Shown here one piece after another: positions 26,006-38,026 of a DNA stretch of 64,000 nt; position 1 is the first letter of the stretch; every line of letters begins with the position of its first letter. The notes under the pieces are model-generated. The model saw only the letters and a program-made list of their open reading frames with translations, was not told the DNA's origin and searched no databases. The stretch covers positions 1,054,001 to 1,118,000 of the forward strand of contig CP075492.1 in NCBI GenBank assembly GCA_021613535.1. The letters run 5' to 3'. The position numbers and the translations under genes were made by a program. This DNA is from Adineta vaga. Lineage: Eukaryota; Rotifera.

Positions 26006-26979
26006 ATTTTTCGTTTTGTTTTTCTAGTAATCAGAATATTTCACGATGATATATATATATATGATAAATAATATTCTACTTTATCATTATCACCAACATT
26101 ACACGATGTGATATTTCACAAATGTTATACTCGCAACGCAATTTTTTTTATCACAATATTATATATAGAATAATAAAATACTCTAGAAAAGTTTATCTCA
26201 CAACATGTGCCATCTACAAGCTGTGCCTCAAAGATGAAACAGTTCAGTATTACTTAAAATTTCACTCTCACTCTATTCATTAGTAAAGTAATCTATACAA
26301 ACACATTTAAGGTTTTTTAGATAGATTTTTTTCAAATTTAAAATTAAGATGTACAGTAACGTTTCGATTGTTTTTCTTCTAAATATATGACAGTATCACT
26401 TTTTGTTAATATAAAATACCAAAATAAATAACACAATTGACTACCTGTGCACTGTATTTTGTATGATTCAAACTCAATCATTAATATAACTTTATTATAG
26501 GAAACTTTTTGGATCTTAGAAACCATGAGGAGCCTAATGCAAAAACTCTTTCGCGTCAATTTTTTTAAGTATTATTTACGAAATCCTCTTCGATTTGATT
26601 TTTGATAATGAGTCATGTAAAAAAACCATTCTGAGCTCCCAATATGTTAACAATAGTTCAGCATAAAATTTTTTCTAGAACGCAGAACTTATAAAGGTTT
26701 GATAAAAAACACCTCATATCACATTAAACGTTTTTATAGATTTCATCTAATTGTACGATAATATTTGGAATACTTTAAATACATACGAAAACGAAAAGAT
26801 TTCGTAGAACATCTTTTTTGTTTTCAGTGTATTACGACATTTAGTTAGAAATATTCTAATGCTATCAACGAACATGTTTATAATTTAAAAGAAGTAGTGT
26901 ATAATAGTCACAGCGCCGATGATTTTAGGTCATTCAATAGTTAGTTCGGAATGCAATCTAGAGGCGAAACATTTTTCTT
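26006..26979. other. Intergenic
   Basis: AT-rich, with a short TA microsatellite near 26046-26062. The 71-aa minus ORF at 26344-26559 is not recognised. Confidence 0.4.
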
Positions 26980-29900
26980 TTAAATTTCGTCGTTTTTCAT
27001 CAAAGGTATTCGATCAGCATCTAAATAGATCGATTTTTCAGTTTTAGTCGACGACCAACCACATAATTGCCGTATAATAAAGAATATAACGAAAATAGTG
27101 ATTAATATATAGCAGTTAACCTTAAAAATATCCCACCATGATGAATGATAATCGGATGGGACGAATTTTCCTGTCGTTGTCTCTGGTAAAAATGTTCTTA
27201 CGTTTCCATCAATACACCGTTGAATAGACGGATCATAACATATGCCGCCGCATACGTGAATCAGATTCTCTCCATAACGAGTATAATTCAAAAGCGTACC
27301 ATTACATGCTGTGTTATTATTAGCACACAATTGATATTCAAGAAGACAGTGTTGCTTACATACCCGGGATTGATGGCAGAGTGTGTTGTTCAGACATACT
27401 TGATCTTTAGGATTATAACATAATGATTGTGTGTAATACTGTGTGCCCCAACTGCTGTACCGTACAATGCATAAATCTTCATTCACACCACATAAAGTTC
27501 CATTGAAACATTTGTGGATTGATGAATTGTAACATGTACCAGAGCAGTTGTTATTATTAATGCACTGAATAGTACCATCAATGCATTCTTTATCTGCAAC
27601 GGTATAACACATACCATTGCATGATTTAATCGCAGGTGAAGTTGATTGATATGCATAAAACGACACTCCACTGGGAACGTTACATATTGTCTTATTATCG
27701 GTACACAATTGACCTTGTCGTTGACATTGTTGATCGCATACCAGAGATCGATCGCAGACGGTGTGGTTGAGACATGCTTGATTTCTAGGATTATAACACT
27801 GTGGTTTTGAATAGTACGATATATCCCATTCATAGTAGTTCACAGAGCACAAATCTTCATCCAGGCCACACAAAGTTTCATTCAAACATTTATGTGTTGA
27901 TGAATTGTAGCATGTACTCGAACAGTGGCTATTATTAATGCACTGAATAATATCATCAATGCATTCGTGAACATCCGGATCATAACATGTATCATTACAT
28001 GACTCATAGGTATTGAATCTAGGTTCGTGATTATAATAGGACCCTCCATTTCGTAACTGGCATATTGTTTTATTATTGATACACAATTGATTGTCTCGCA
28101 GACAACGTTGATCACATACTCGAGATTTGTAGCACATTGTGTTATTGAAACATGCTTTGTATTGAGACTTATAGCACACTGATTGTGAATCATAATGTCT
28201 GCCCCAACTGTCGTATTGTACAATGCATAAATCTTCATCCACACTACATAAAATTCCATTCAAACATTTGTGTGTTGATGGATCGTAGCATATACCGGAG
28301 CAGTTGTTATTATCAATGCACTGAATAGTACTATCAGTGCATTGTTCAACAGAAAGATCATAACATATACCGTTGCATGACTCAGTTGCATTTAGTTTGG
28401 GTCCGTGATCATAATACCATTGTCTGTTACGTGAGTTGCATATTGTTTTATTATTGATACACAATTGATTTTCGCGAAGACATTGTTGATCACAAACTTG
28501 AGATTGGTAGCAGAGTGCGTCATTCAAACACACTTGATATGTTGGATTGTAACACTGGTATGATGATAGGCCATTTGATCGACCCAGTTGATTGTATTTC
28601 ACATGACAAATGTCTACATCCAGACTACATAAAGTTCCATTGAAACATTTATGAGTTGATGAATTGTAACATGTACCGGAGCAATTGTTATTATGGGGAC
28701 ATTGGATGGTATCATTGACGCATTCATGAACCCCTGTGTTATAACATGTACCATTGCATGACTCAATAGCAGCTAATGTTGATAGGTAGTAATAATACCC
28801 GTAGCTGTCAGATACATGACATATTGTTTTATTGTTGATACACAGTTGATTTTCTTGAAGGCATTGCTTCTCACATACTTGAGAGTGTTGACAGACTGCG
28901 TTGTTGAGACACGCTTGATATGTCGGATTGTAGCACTGATATGATGATGGATAATGGGATTGGCTCCGTTCATTGTATTTCACGTAACACAAATCTTGAT
29001 CTAGACCACACAAACTCCATTCAAACATTTATGTGTTGATGAATTGTAGCATGTACCAGAACAGTTGTTATTATCAATGCACTGAATAGTACCATCAATG
29101 CATTGCTCAAGAGAATGAGGATAACAGATACCATTGCAAGACTCGTATTTATTTAACCCTTGCGAGTATCTATAATACGAAGTCCCGTTCCGTAACTGAC
29201 ATATTGTTTTATTATTGATACACAATTGATTTTCGCGAAGACATTGTTGATCACAAACTTGAGATTGGTAGCAGAGTGCGTCATTCAAACACACTTGATA
29301 TGTTGGATTGTAACATTGGTATGATGATAGGCCGTATGATTGGCTCAGTCGATTGTATTTCACATGACAAATGTCTACATCCAGACTACATAAAGTTCCA
29401 TTGAAACATTTATGAGTTGTTGAATTGTAGCATGTACCGGAGCAGTTATTATTGTCAATGCACTGAATAGTACCGTGAATACATTGTTCACGAAAGGAGT
29501 TATAACAGATACCATCACAAGACTGATATGTAGTCCATCCTGATTGTTCGTAATAATACGTGCTTCCGTTCCGTAACTGACATATTGTTTTATTATTAAT
29601 ACACAATTGATCGGCTCGACGACATTGTTCACCACATACGTCATATGGATCGCAAAGAGTGTTATTAAGACATGCTTGATATGTTGGATTGTAACAATTA
29701 TATATGGGCGTATCATTCACACTCGAAGAGTAAATGCTGTATTTAATAGTACATAACTGTTCATGCAATCCGCATAGTGTGCCATTTAAACATTGATGCG
29801 TATTTGGATTGAAACAATGATCTCCACAGACACCAAAACATTCTATCTTCCCTGTGGGAACAGTACACCTTTGCGTGAATGGATCGTAACAAGTGCTCCC

Positions 29901-30041
29901 GCCGCATAATAGTTGTAAATAGGGACAACTGATTACTGGTCCTGTCGTATTTGCACGATCGCTTAATGTATTTGAAATACCAAAAAGAGCAATCAAAATG
30001 CACACGTGTAGGCACCACTGCTGATCAGTCAGTGTAAGCAT
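26980..30041 (-). CDS. Cys-rich repeat membrane protein, seven units, frame broken by a one-base deletion
   Basis: Starts at ATG 30041 with a signal peptide (VCILIALFGISNTLS). Seven units of about 115-120 residues follow, each of the pattern CNGxCYxxSxxxCIDGTIQC, NNNCSGTCYNSSTHKC(L/F)NGTLC, CYNPxxQxCLN, CDQQCLRENQLCINNKTIC. Near the end is a membrane span (CYILITIFVIFFIIRQLCGW) and a short basic/acidic tail to 26980: a type I surface protein with many N-glycosylation sites. In unit 3 the sequence at about 29005-29015 has one base fewer than the other units (ccacacaaactccattc versus ccacataaagttccattg). This shifts the frame, so the two halves (26980-29028 and 29001-30041) lie in different frames. 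It is either a young pseudogene or an assembly error. The function of the repeat is unknown. Confidence 0.75.
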
Positions 30042-30814
30042 GATTTACACCAAGTGTTTTTGTTACTATGATCGATGCGAAATGATTGTGCTGTCAAACT
30101 AAAAAACAAACTAGTTTTAGACAAAACGAATGGATAGGTCTAGCAGTAGTCGAATAGAATTTGTATCTTTCAAAATAGTATTTACTTTTATAAAAAAATT
30201 ATTTTCTCACAATCTTATAGATATAGCTTCAGTCACATCTACGTTTGATGCGGATTTTTTTTGTGTAAAAGTAAAAGGTTTCGTGTACCCAAAAATATCA
30301 TCTCTCACCTATACGCTGTTTGATGTAAAATGTCTTCTGATCATTTTTCGATTTTTTGCCTATTCGATACGTACACGGTTCACTAAATTTTCCAGTGAGT
30401 CAGATCTCCGACTTTTCTTCTTTTCTGTTTCATAAGAAAAATTTGTTTTTCGAAAGGTATATTGACGAGAGAAACGTGTCCTACCAGGTAATATCAATCG
30501 AAACAAATATAATATTCGATAGTGTAATTCTACTTCCGAGTAAAAAACAAGTCGCATTATGAATAAATTTTCATCGACGTAAAAAGCCGTGACGAAAAAT
30601 CGGAAGACGTGTATAAAGAGTAAGCGAGTAGCTCTTTACGAAATTGAAAAAGATTATCAGAAAGTAAAAATATTTCACTTCTATTCAGAACTCATTATAC
30701 ATAAGTCATTATGATGTGTCTAAAATATACCATTCACCCTGTTTCTTAAGATAATATTTGCGATACCATTACAAATCGATTGTATTCATCAATCTAGTAA
30801 ATGCATATTGGGAA
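30042..30814. other. Intergenic
   Basis: Upstream region of the Cys-rich receptor. Overlapping ORFs on both strands between 30130 and 30562 resemble nothing. Confidence 0.4.
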
Positions 30815-30870
30815 TTGAGGGTGTGGGCATGGGTGGGTATTACATCTATCTAACTCCCACACCGACACCC
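30815..30870. repeat. Telomere-like inverted repeat 7, at the edge of a HECT gene copy
   Basis: TTGAGGGTGTGGGCATGGG, TGGGTAT, the core tacatctatctaac, then TCCCACACCGACACCC. The very next bases (from about 30870) are HECT-gene sequence, so the usual CTCAAGATG terminus is absent on this side. The core is shared with the copies at 48170 and 59683. Confidence 0.85.
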
Positions 30871-31136
30871 TTCTTATATTCGACAGAAAGATAGTTAAAA
30901 AAGTTAGGATTTGTTCATTCTGTTCAATTTGAATACATTTTTGAAGAAATGTATGAATAAATCGATATGTAATCCATCGAAACATCGCTCGTTCATATGG
31001 ATATGACATACATTGAAGAATTTCATCGAAATTCCATCGATTTTGATCGCCATAAACATAGTTAACAATCGCTCGATGTATTGTCTCTTCATGATTTACT
31101 TTCTGATTGATCCATTTCTTACTGTCTATCATCAAT
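30870..31136 (-). pseudogene. Duplicated 267-bp fragment of the HECT ligase gene
   Basis: This stretch aligns base for base, without gaps, to 18765-19031 of the HECT gene, with about a dozen differences by eye. The minus-strand frame is open and reads INQKVNHEETIHRAIVNYV where the parent has INQKINHEETIHRAIVNYV. Homology ends abruptly at element 7 on the left and at the tail of the broken F-box gene on the right. There is no start, SPRY or HECT region, so no function is expected. Confidence 0.9.
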
Positions 31137-31872
31137 CTCGCAACTAGAGGAAGCTGAAGTGAAATGTTTCTGGCGTCTAATTCATATTTGTCGAATTTCA
31201 TCCTAGTCGAGAGTATCGGGTTCGATTTTAATTTAACTTTAATACCTTCTATTACCTTATTTACTTTGGTTTATCTTTTGTATTTTGAAATAAACTTACC
31301 ATTCGAATTGACCAAAGTGAGCCTACTCAGACTTGTTGTTAATCGATTGAGTTCAGGCATTCTTTGCATTACTAAGTGACACAAGTAATGAAGTGGTGTT
31401 TCTATGAAATTCAACAATACATGAATATAGTTAAATGTGTTAGACAGACCAAAGGATATCTGTATTTGTATGCCATACTTTATTTAGTCATTGACTTCAG
31501 TTGATTCGCACATGATAAACGAGCAAGAATTGTCGGGAGATTGACAGATTCACCTAAAAGCAAAGTTAATGAACGAAGATTTTTCATTTGTTCAATTTGG
31601 ACAGATTTCAGAAACAATTCTATTTGCTCGCATGATCGAACAGAATCTGATAGTTTGAGTGAAAGTAGTTGCTCATGTCGTACCGTGCGACATAAATAAT
31701 CAAATGCGTATCTAGGCACGAACCGCATGTCAACCCGGACAGGATATTGGGTTAATGCAATATTGAATCGATGTGTAAGATCAGTAAATACACAAAACAA
31801 TTCAGAGACTGATAGACTGTCAAAAACTTCGTAGAGAATTTCGGTAGAGAGAAACTCCAAACACGAACTCAC
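31137..31872 (-). pseudogene. F-box/LRR-like gene, 5'-truncated and frameshifted
   Basis: The minus strand opens after element 8 with CLEFLSTEILYEVFDSLSVS, an F-box, but without an ATG (the track start is GTG). The frame stops at 31480 after QLKSMTK. The same gene appears to continue in a shifted frame: FIETPLHYLCHLVMQRMPEL and NRLTTSLSRLTLVNSNG, ending at a GTAAGT donor near 31300. A last piece (MKFDKYELDARNISLQLPL) leads straight into the HECT fragment. Missing start, frameshift and foreign junction mark it as a pseudogene. Confidence 0.6.
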
Positions 31873-31881
31873 GGCTCCAGG

Positions 31882-31936
31882 CTGGGTGTGGGTGGGTTAA
31901 GAGTATAGCCTGCGACCAACACCCACACCCTCAAGA
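31882..31936. repeat. Telomere-like inverted repeat 8, at the 5' end of the F-box pseudogene
   Basis: CTGGGTGTGGGTGGG, a core ttaagagtatagcctgcgac, then CAACACCCACACCCTCAAGA. Reversed, its core contains CAGGCTATACTCTTAACCCA, almost identical to the core of element 4. Confidence 0.85.
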
Positions 31937-32041
31937 ATTCTTTTTTAATGATTGAAAAAATTTTACATCATCATTGTTTTTTTTTCTCATGTAAAAGTTA
32001 AACGACATTTCGTCGATAGAAAAACAAGTTGATTAAATTTA

Positions 32042-33739
32042 TTAAACAGTCGCCAATGCTTGAATTTCCATATTTGTTAATTCTCGTGAATAAACTCTCA
32101 TTTCGTCGATTTTTCCACGAAATTGATTAGGAACTATTCGAGTTTCGCCATTGCTACACCATATAATTGGAGTGCATGTTCCAATAGACATTATATTCCA
32201 TGATCCACTTGCTCCGTGACTATGACTGGAACTAGTCGAGTTAATCATAGTTCCATTGATAAAGAGACGAAGTCCATTTGTAGTTGAAAAAGTTGCTGCC
32301 ACATGAATCCATATGTTCAAAGGTATAGCAAACGAATTCGAAGCGACGTTGTAAAATACTGTACCACTCCATGTCTGTGTAGCAAGATGATTACTACTAT
32401 CAAAGCCAAGCATAGGTGACCACCAATCATTATTAATAGATAAAAGCTAAACATATGAATATGATTAGTAAAAAAAACAATAGATTAGAAAGAAATAAAA
32501 CCTGAATAATAGTTCCATTGATTGAAAAAGGATAAATCCAAAGAGAAAATGAATATGGATAATTTGATTGACCAAGACGATAAAAACTTGTTGATTGAAA
32601 AAATGAATAATTTGAATTAATAAGAAGAGCTTGATTAACTCGACCATTGACATCAAATTGAACATTTGTACCACTATTATTATGAATTTTATTTGGACCT
32701 GAATCAAAGAATGAATTATCAAATTTATAGTAGACAACAAGTGTTGCTTCTTCAAGAAGTTCATTGGCACTTTTTACACGCGGTACAAAATTTAATTGAT
32801 CCATATAAGCAAATGGATTTGGATACATATACGTATAAGGTGATGCACCAATCCATATTTGACTTGCATTACCTTGATAAATACCTGTTGATGATAATAT
32901 TCCATCAAGTTGTCCATTAAGATAAACACTTTGTGTCAAAGTAATTCGATCATAAATATATGCAACATGATACCAAATATCACTTGTTACAAATGAATTT
33001 CCTGTAATATTATTGTTATTTAAAGAAAAGAAAAGTTTACCATATCGTACACTCATATATAAACAATTATTATTATTTATATTCTCGCAATGAGTAAAGA
33101 TTACAAATTCGGATGTATTTAATGGCATATTTGATAATAATCGAATCCATGTGGAAACAGTGAAACTTGTATCAATGAGTTCCAATGTATAAGGAACAAT
33201 AATATAAGTTTTGTTAACAAAATAGGCAGCCATTCCATTTCCACTGTAGTCTGGTGATATCCATTGAATATTACCATTAGTTGATATTCCATGATAATTA
33301 CCTAAACTATCGTTGAGATTTCCATCGAATAGCCATTGAATATTTGGTTGTTGACGAATAGTACCTAAAAAGAAAGAAAAGAAAAATATTTTTATATCTG
33401 TTCGAAATTAGTTTAATTTCAATTACTTGATATAGTTCTATTGATAAAACTTAAAATACTTGCATTGATTTCAAATGTTGCCAGTTGCAAATGTGTTTTG
33501 TTTAGTTTTGTTGAGAATAATGAACAATTTTGATTAGTTCCAATATAAGTAGCTGTGAGACAAGTTTCATTAGCAAAACATTGACAGATACATTCGTATT
33601 GTGAATTAACGAATAATTGATTAATAACTTGATAATTTACACCAACAATTAATTTAGCATTTTGATATTTAACGAAAGGTATTGCTGATACAAATAGTTG
33701 ATATATCGGTAATAAAAGTATGACAAGAAATATCATCAT
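32042..33739 (-). CDS. Secreted protein with apple-like N-terminal region and two LamG-like domains
   Basis: Three exons: 33427-33739, 32502-33364 and 32446-32042. Introns of 62 and 55 bp have GT..AG ends and restore the frame (total 1,581 nt, 526 aa). A signal peptide (FLVILLLPIYQLFVSA) is followed by a Cys-rich segment (QYECICQCFANETCLTATYI) resembling a PAN/apple domain. Two LamG/concanavalin-type jelly rolls follow, each with the hallmark SFTVSTWIRL or YPYSFSLWIYPF, then WYHVAYIYDR or WIHVAATFS, and ending DEMRVYSRELTNMEIQAL. Such domains bind carbohydrate or protein ligands outside the cell. Many NxT/S sites. Confidence 0.82.
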
Positions 33740-34855
33740 AAAATAATTTTATTCGAAATGAGAATATGTTTGTTTTTTCTTAATGAAATGAGTATGACGT
33801 CTTTGTAAAATAGTATATAAAAGTAAGATGAATATCAAGATAACCGTACTTACTTTGATGAGTACTTGGAATTTTATTGAAATTATAAAATAGGACAATA
33901 GAATGTACTAAAATATTTATTTCCTTGAAAATAATATTTTAAATCTAATTCTTAAATAATAAAACAAATGATTAGTTATAAAATTTGACTAAAATTTTTC
34001 TGTATATAGTTGACATAGTATTTGTCAAAATAATCAAATACATATGCATCAATATATTCAATATAAGTTCCTGTTTTTATCATTAAAATTTAGAGCAGAA
34101 AGAAGGTGCAATTTTTGACACTCTTCAAAATATGATAATGAACAAAACTCTTAATGAATTTCAATGATTGAAAATTCTTACTAAATAAAAAAAAAAGAAA
34201 TTTAAAAGTTCCCGTAATTGCTCTCTTTCTCTCTCACGAGCAGATAGAAGAAATATTATATAGAGAATATAGTGACCTATTACTAAGTGAAGAAGCAATA
34301 TAATTAAAAGGTTCTACGAAATGCAACGATATTCTATCGATTGAAAGTATGGATGGAGTGTGAATTTGTATCAAGGTTAGAAATAAATATCCTTACTCTC
34401 AAAGAAAGTGATTGTAAATGAATGTTATCATAGATAAAGAAAATTTAAACTATAAAAATAATATCGAAATTATGATCATAAACAATTTCATAATAATGAA
34501 TTCACTGAAACTCCAATACACTGTTGAAATTATAAAATGAGAACGATAATGGAAGGTAAGTTTCGTGATATAATTTTTCATCTTTGTCGTATAACGTTCA
34601 GAAAAGTGTATCATTTATTAGTGTTTTTGCATTCACTTTTTGTGTTCTGTATGATATCTACGAGACATCGCATAGGATGGTGACGATGTAGAAATATCAA
34701 TTAAATAGAAGAATTATATTTTACGCGTGCGCACTTACTTTTATGCTTTTCATTGATTCATTCTGTATAGTTTAAAGAACATTACACATATTTATTGAAA
34801 ATTTTTAATAAACAATGTATTTACAAGTTTACGACTTAATCACTGAATATTGTTT
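33740..34855. other. Intergenic, 1.1 kb
   Basis: AT-rich. I see no gene, RNA or telomere-like element in it. Confidence 0.5.
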
Positions 34856-35752
34856 TCATTTGAATAATGTCTTGGATTGTTCAATAAATGCTTTTACTTT
34901 CGCATCATTATCGCTAATTTGTGGTAGTTTTTTACCATCTTGATAAAATGCACCGTTTTCTAATTCATTTGCTGGCGTATTGATTACATACACAATAGAA
35001 TCAGCACCGATTGCTGCTGATCGAGCATTAGCAGCATTATTACTAAGGTCGGTGGCACAAAAACCAGGACATACAGAATAAATCGATAAGTTTTTGTCAT
35101 GACAGTATTCACGTGCCTCAATTCGAGTAAGAGCAATCAATGCAGCTTTGGAAACAGTATATGCTGGATAAGGTATCTCAGAAGGATACCCAAGATGTTC
35201 CAGATTATGAGATTCGTATGCTGAAAGAAAATCTTGAACAATATGATCAAGTTCTTGTGTCGTTAATGTTGGTAATGTATATTTTTCTTGAAGTTCTTTT
35301 GAAAAAAGATACAATCCCAGTGGACCAGCACCACTAGCAACATTAATGACACGACCCTGCTCACGTAATAGTGGAATTAACTGTTCATTAATCATTTTAA
35401 CACCATAATAATTAGTTGCAAACGTTGATTTAGCTCCTTCAATCGAATTATCATTTGTTATTATCGCAGCATTATTAATTAATATATCTAAATGTCCATT
35501 ATATTTCTGTTTAATTTCTTTAGTAGCAGCAATAATACTTTCTTTTGATGATGTATCCAATTGTAATAAATGTACATTTGGTGGAGAACCCAATTTGTGA
35601 ATTGCATCTTGACCACGTTTGATATCTCGACTACCGAGAAGAATAATATCATTGGTTTTCGAAGAAGATTGTTGAAGAAATTTCTTCACAACTTCAAAAC
35701 CAATACCTTTATTTGCTCCAGTCACTAAAATTACACGTTTTTGCTCTGTCAT
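34856..35752 (-). CDS. Short-chain dehydrogenase, carbonyl reductase (CBR1-like)
   Basis: An intact single-exon frame of 298 aa starting MTEQKRVILVTGANKGIG. The NAD(P)-binding motif TGANKGIG is at residues 11-18, NNAA at 93-96, the catalytic Ser near 140 (NVASGAG) and YTVSK (Tyr198, Lys202) complete the triad, with CPGFCATDL after it. The long insert before YTVSK is typical of monomeric carbonyl reductases, which reduce ketones and quinones with NADPH in the cytosol. Substrate cannot be told from sequence. Upstream lies element 9, about 180 bp from the start codon. Confidence 0.9.
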   Translation of the reverse strand: MTEQKRVILVTGANKGIGFEVVKKFLQQSSSKTNDIILLGSRDIKRGQDAIHKLGSPPNVHLLQLDTSSKESIIAATKEIKQKYNGHLDILINNAAIITNDNSIEGAKSTFATNYYGVKMINEQLIPLLREQGRVINVASGAGPLGLYLFSKELQEKYTLPTLTTQELDHIVQDFLSAYESHNLEHLGYPSEIPYPAYTVSKAALIALTRIEAREYCHDKNLSIYSVCPGFCATDLSNNAANARSAAIGADSIVYVINTPANELENGAFYQDGKKLPQISDNDAKVKAFIEQSKTLFK

Positions 35753-35932
35753 CGTGCACGTCTTGTTTACCGAAATGGTTGCGCACTGTGAGACACATCG
35801 TTCTTATATAGAAAGAAAGTAAACGTAACGAACCGTATGTAAAAATACTTTCTGTTCGCTCGTTCGCTTTGGATGAAAGTGTCGTCCACATCCTCCTCAC
35901 TCAAGGTCAAGAAAATCAAATCTGAGATTTGT

Positions 35933-35996
35933 TTGAGGGTGAGTGTGGGTGTGGGTTTGGGTATATCTTCTTCACCCACACCCACCCTCAAGATGC
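35933..35996. repeat. Telomere-like inverted repeat 9
   Basis: TTGAGGGTGAGTGTGGGTGTGGG, core tatatcttcttca, then CCCACACCCACCCTCAAGATG. The reversed core (tgaagaagatata) is shared with elements 6, 15 and 20. Confidence 0.85.
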
Positions 35997-36148
35997 AGAT
36001 ATTAATGAAATGATCGAACGAGGTAATGATAAACATAAAGAGTTCGTCGTTCAATAGCGACACAACCATTTAGCCAAGTATCGAGATATACGAGAATTTT
36101 AAAAAGTGGTTCAATTATGATACAACCAACTCGATAAAAAGATATATT

Positions 36149-36218
36149 CATCTTGAGGGTGGGTAAGGATGTCAGTGTGAGTCTAAATATTATATCCATC
36201 TCACAACCACACACTCTA
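36149..36218. repeat. Telomere-like inverted repeat 10 (diverged right arm)
   Basis: CATCTTGAGGGTGGGTAAGG, a core with gtgtgagtctaaatattata, and a weak right arm catctcacaaccacacactc. Confidence 0.65.
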
Positions 36219-36883
36219 CTCGCATTGTTTGTATTCATGAAACAAATATTTCACAGTATAAATATTTTCAACTTCTTTCACCAATTTATTATATTTTTCT
36301 ACATCCAAAGAATTAAAAAAAAAACACAATAATGACAAAAAATATAGTCAAGCACATATTTGATCAGAAAATCATTTCAACAAATTTTCTTTTGATAATG
36401 TGTTTATAATTGATGTTAAGTTGTTCATTATTTATTTATTAAGAGAAATTCGGTTCCTCTATATTAAAAATGTTTTTATTCATTCTTTCGTTTCACAGTG
36501 ATATGTTCTTGTCAAATTTCACTAATAAAATGTGTATATCTGACCTCGGTCACGTCAGGCACTAATTCACACCCATACCCTAAAAAAAGCACATTACCAA
36601 ACATTCTTCGCCTTTGCTTATCAGAACGAGGAGATATGTAATGTAAAATAACAGAAGAAAGAAACAAAAACATCTGACTCTTTTGCTTCTGCATTTTAAG
36701 TCTTGCATACGGACTGATAACTGTTAGATTCTTAAAGGTAAGACAAAAACGTGTGTATTTCGCTGATTTAAAATAGAATAGTTCTTTTCTAGAACTCAGA
36801 ACTAGTATTCCTCATTACATCATTCAGTGGAAATTTCATTCGCTAAATCGAATTGTTTGAAAAAGAGAAAAGAAAATCCATTA
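36219..36883. other. Intergenic, upstream of the CRAL-TRIO gene
   Basis: AT-rich; no gene recognised. A weak C-rich patch near 36568-36582 (cacacccatacccta) may be an old one-armed telomere-like copy. Confidence 0.4.
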
Positions 36884-38026
36884 ATGACTGCAAATGATCA
36901 TGGACATATTAGTAAGTGTAATCAAATTCAATGGGATTTATTCAATCATTTCTGCTTAGATAATCTTGATAGATCGCAGACAGATGCTCTCAAAGAGTTC
37001 TGGATAGCTCTGACTAAAGTCATCAGCACGGAAATGTTAGTGCCCATCGACCAGATCGTCAATTCTATTTATGGTGCTGAATTGATTTCTGCAATTGGGT
37101 ACGATAATCCAGATACATTTTTACTTCGACGACTTCGTATATCCAAATGGAACATCGCCTCTGCTGTTAAGATGGTAATAGACATGCTTGAATGGCGACA
37201 GAAGTGGGGCGTGCAAGCACTCTTAGCCAAGGGCGAAAGTGCTATTTCTTATGAAGAAATTACAACAGGCAAAGCATATTTTATGGGTCGTGATAAAGTT
37301 GGTCGTCCAATACACTATGTTCATGCAAAGAGCCACATCAAAGGTCAGTTTCCTATCGAAGCCACTGAGAAATATGCTGTCTGGACTATTGAAGCAGGTC
37401 GCAAGTTAGTTCTCCCTCCAGCAGAGTCAATCATTGTCATTTTCGATCTGGCTGGTTTTGGTGTAAGAAACATGGACATTCAACATGTGAAATTTTTTAG
37501 CACACTCGTGGAGAATCATTATCCAGATTCACTTGGTATCGGTTTGGTTATTAATGCGCCTTGGTTATTCAGCAGCTTTTGGACTATCATTAAACAATTG
37601 TTGGATCCGGTTATTGTAAACAAAATTCGCTTCGTCAAAAGTGAAGCTGAAATAGCTGAGTTTTTCGATCCTAGGAATCTTCCAAAACGAATGAATGGTA
37701 ATCAACCTGATTTCCAGTATATGGCACCAACAGCTGAAGACGAAGTTTTGATGACTACTTTGCGTGCCGATACTCTGGGCAAAGAGAATGCTCAAGCAGC
37801 CCATAGTGAAACTGCCCGACATTATTTAAATGTCACCCTGCAGTGGGCAAACGGTGATGAAAGTCAAAGTTTACTCGAGGAGAGGACGCAAGTCACAAAG
37901 CAACTTCACGATACATTCGAACAACTGGTACCTTACATAAACACTCGTACTCATTATCATCGTACTGGGGATATCGATGAGCCCATTTTTAACATAACAT
38001 ACAATCGTATTCGCTCAGAAAACTAA
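36884..38026 (+). CDS. CRAL-TRIO (Sec14-like) lipid-transfer protein
   Basis: The frame is open from 36827, but the first ATG is at 36884 (MTANDHGHISKC), giving 380 aa. The N-terminal CRAL-TRIO segment TFLLRRLRISKWNIASAVKM is followed by LEWRQKWGV. The lipid-binding lobe has GRDKVGRPIHYVHAKSH, SIIVIFDLAGFGVRNMDIQH, ENHYPDSLGIGLVINAPWLF and FFDPRNLPKRMNG. Proteins of this fold carry phosphatidylinositol or other hydrophobic ligands between membranes. The wording resembles fungal Sec14-like proteins, and the gene has no intron, so transfer from a fungus is possible but unproven. Neighbours show no shared pathway. Confidence 0.85.
   Translation: MTANDHGHISKCNQIQWDLFNHFCLDNLDRSQTDALKEFWIALTKVISTEMLVPIDQIVNSIYGAELISAIGYDNPDTFLLRRLRISKWNIASAVKMVIDMLEWRQKWGVQALLAKGESAISYEEITTGKAYFMGRDKVGRPIHYVHAKSHIKGQFPIEATEKYAVWTIEAGRKLVLPPAESIIVIFDLAGFGVRNMDIQHVKFFSTLVENHYPDSLGIGLVINAPWLFSSFWTIIKQLLDPVIVNKIRFVKSEAEIAEFFDPRNLPKRMNGNQPDFQYMAPTAEDEVLMTTLRADTLGKENAQAAHSETARHYLNVTLQWANGDESQSLLEERTQVTKQLHDTFEQLVPYINTRTHYHRTGDIDEPIFNITYNRIRSEN

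Noticed and set aside
36827-36883. GTG start for the CRAL-TRIO gene
   Set aside because: Animal genes start at ATG; the first ATG in frame is 36884.
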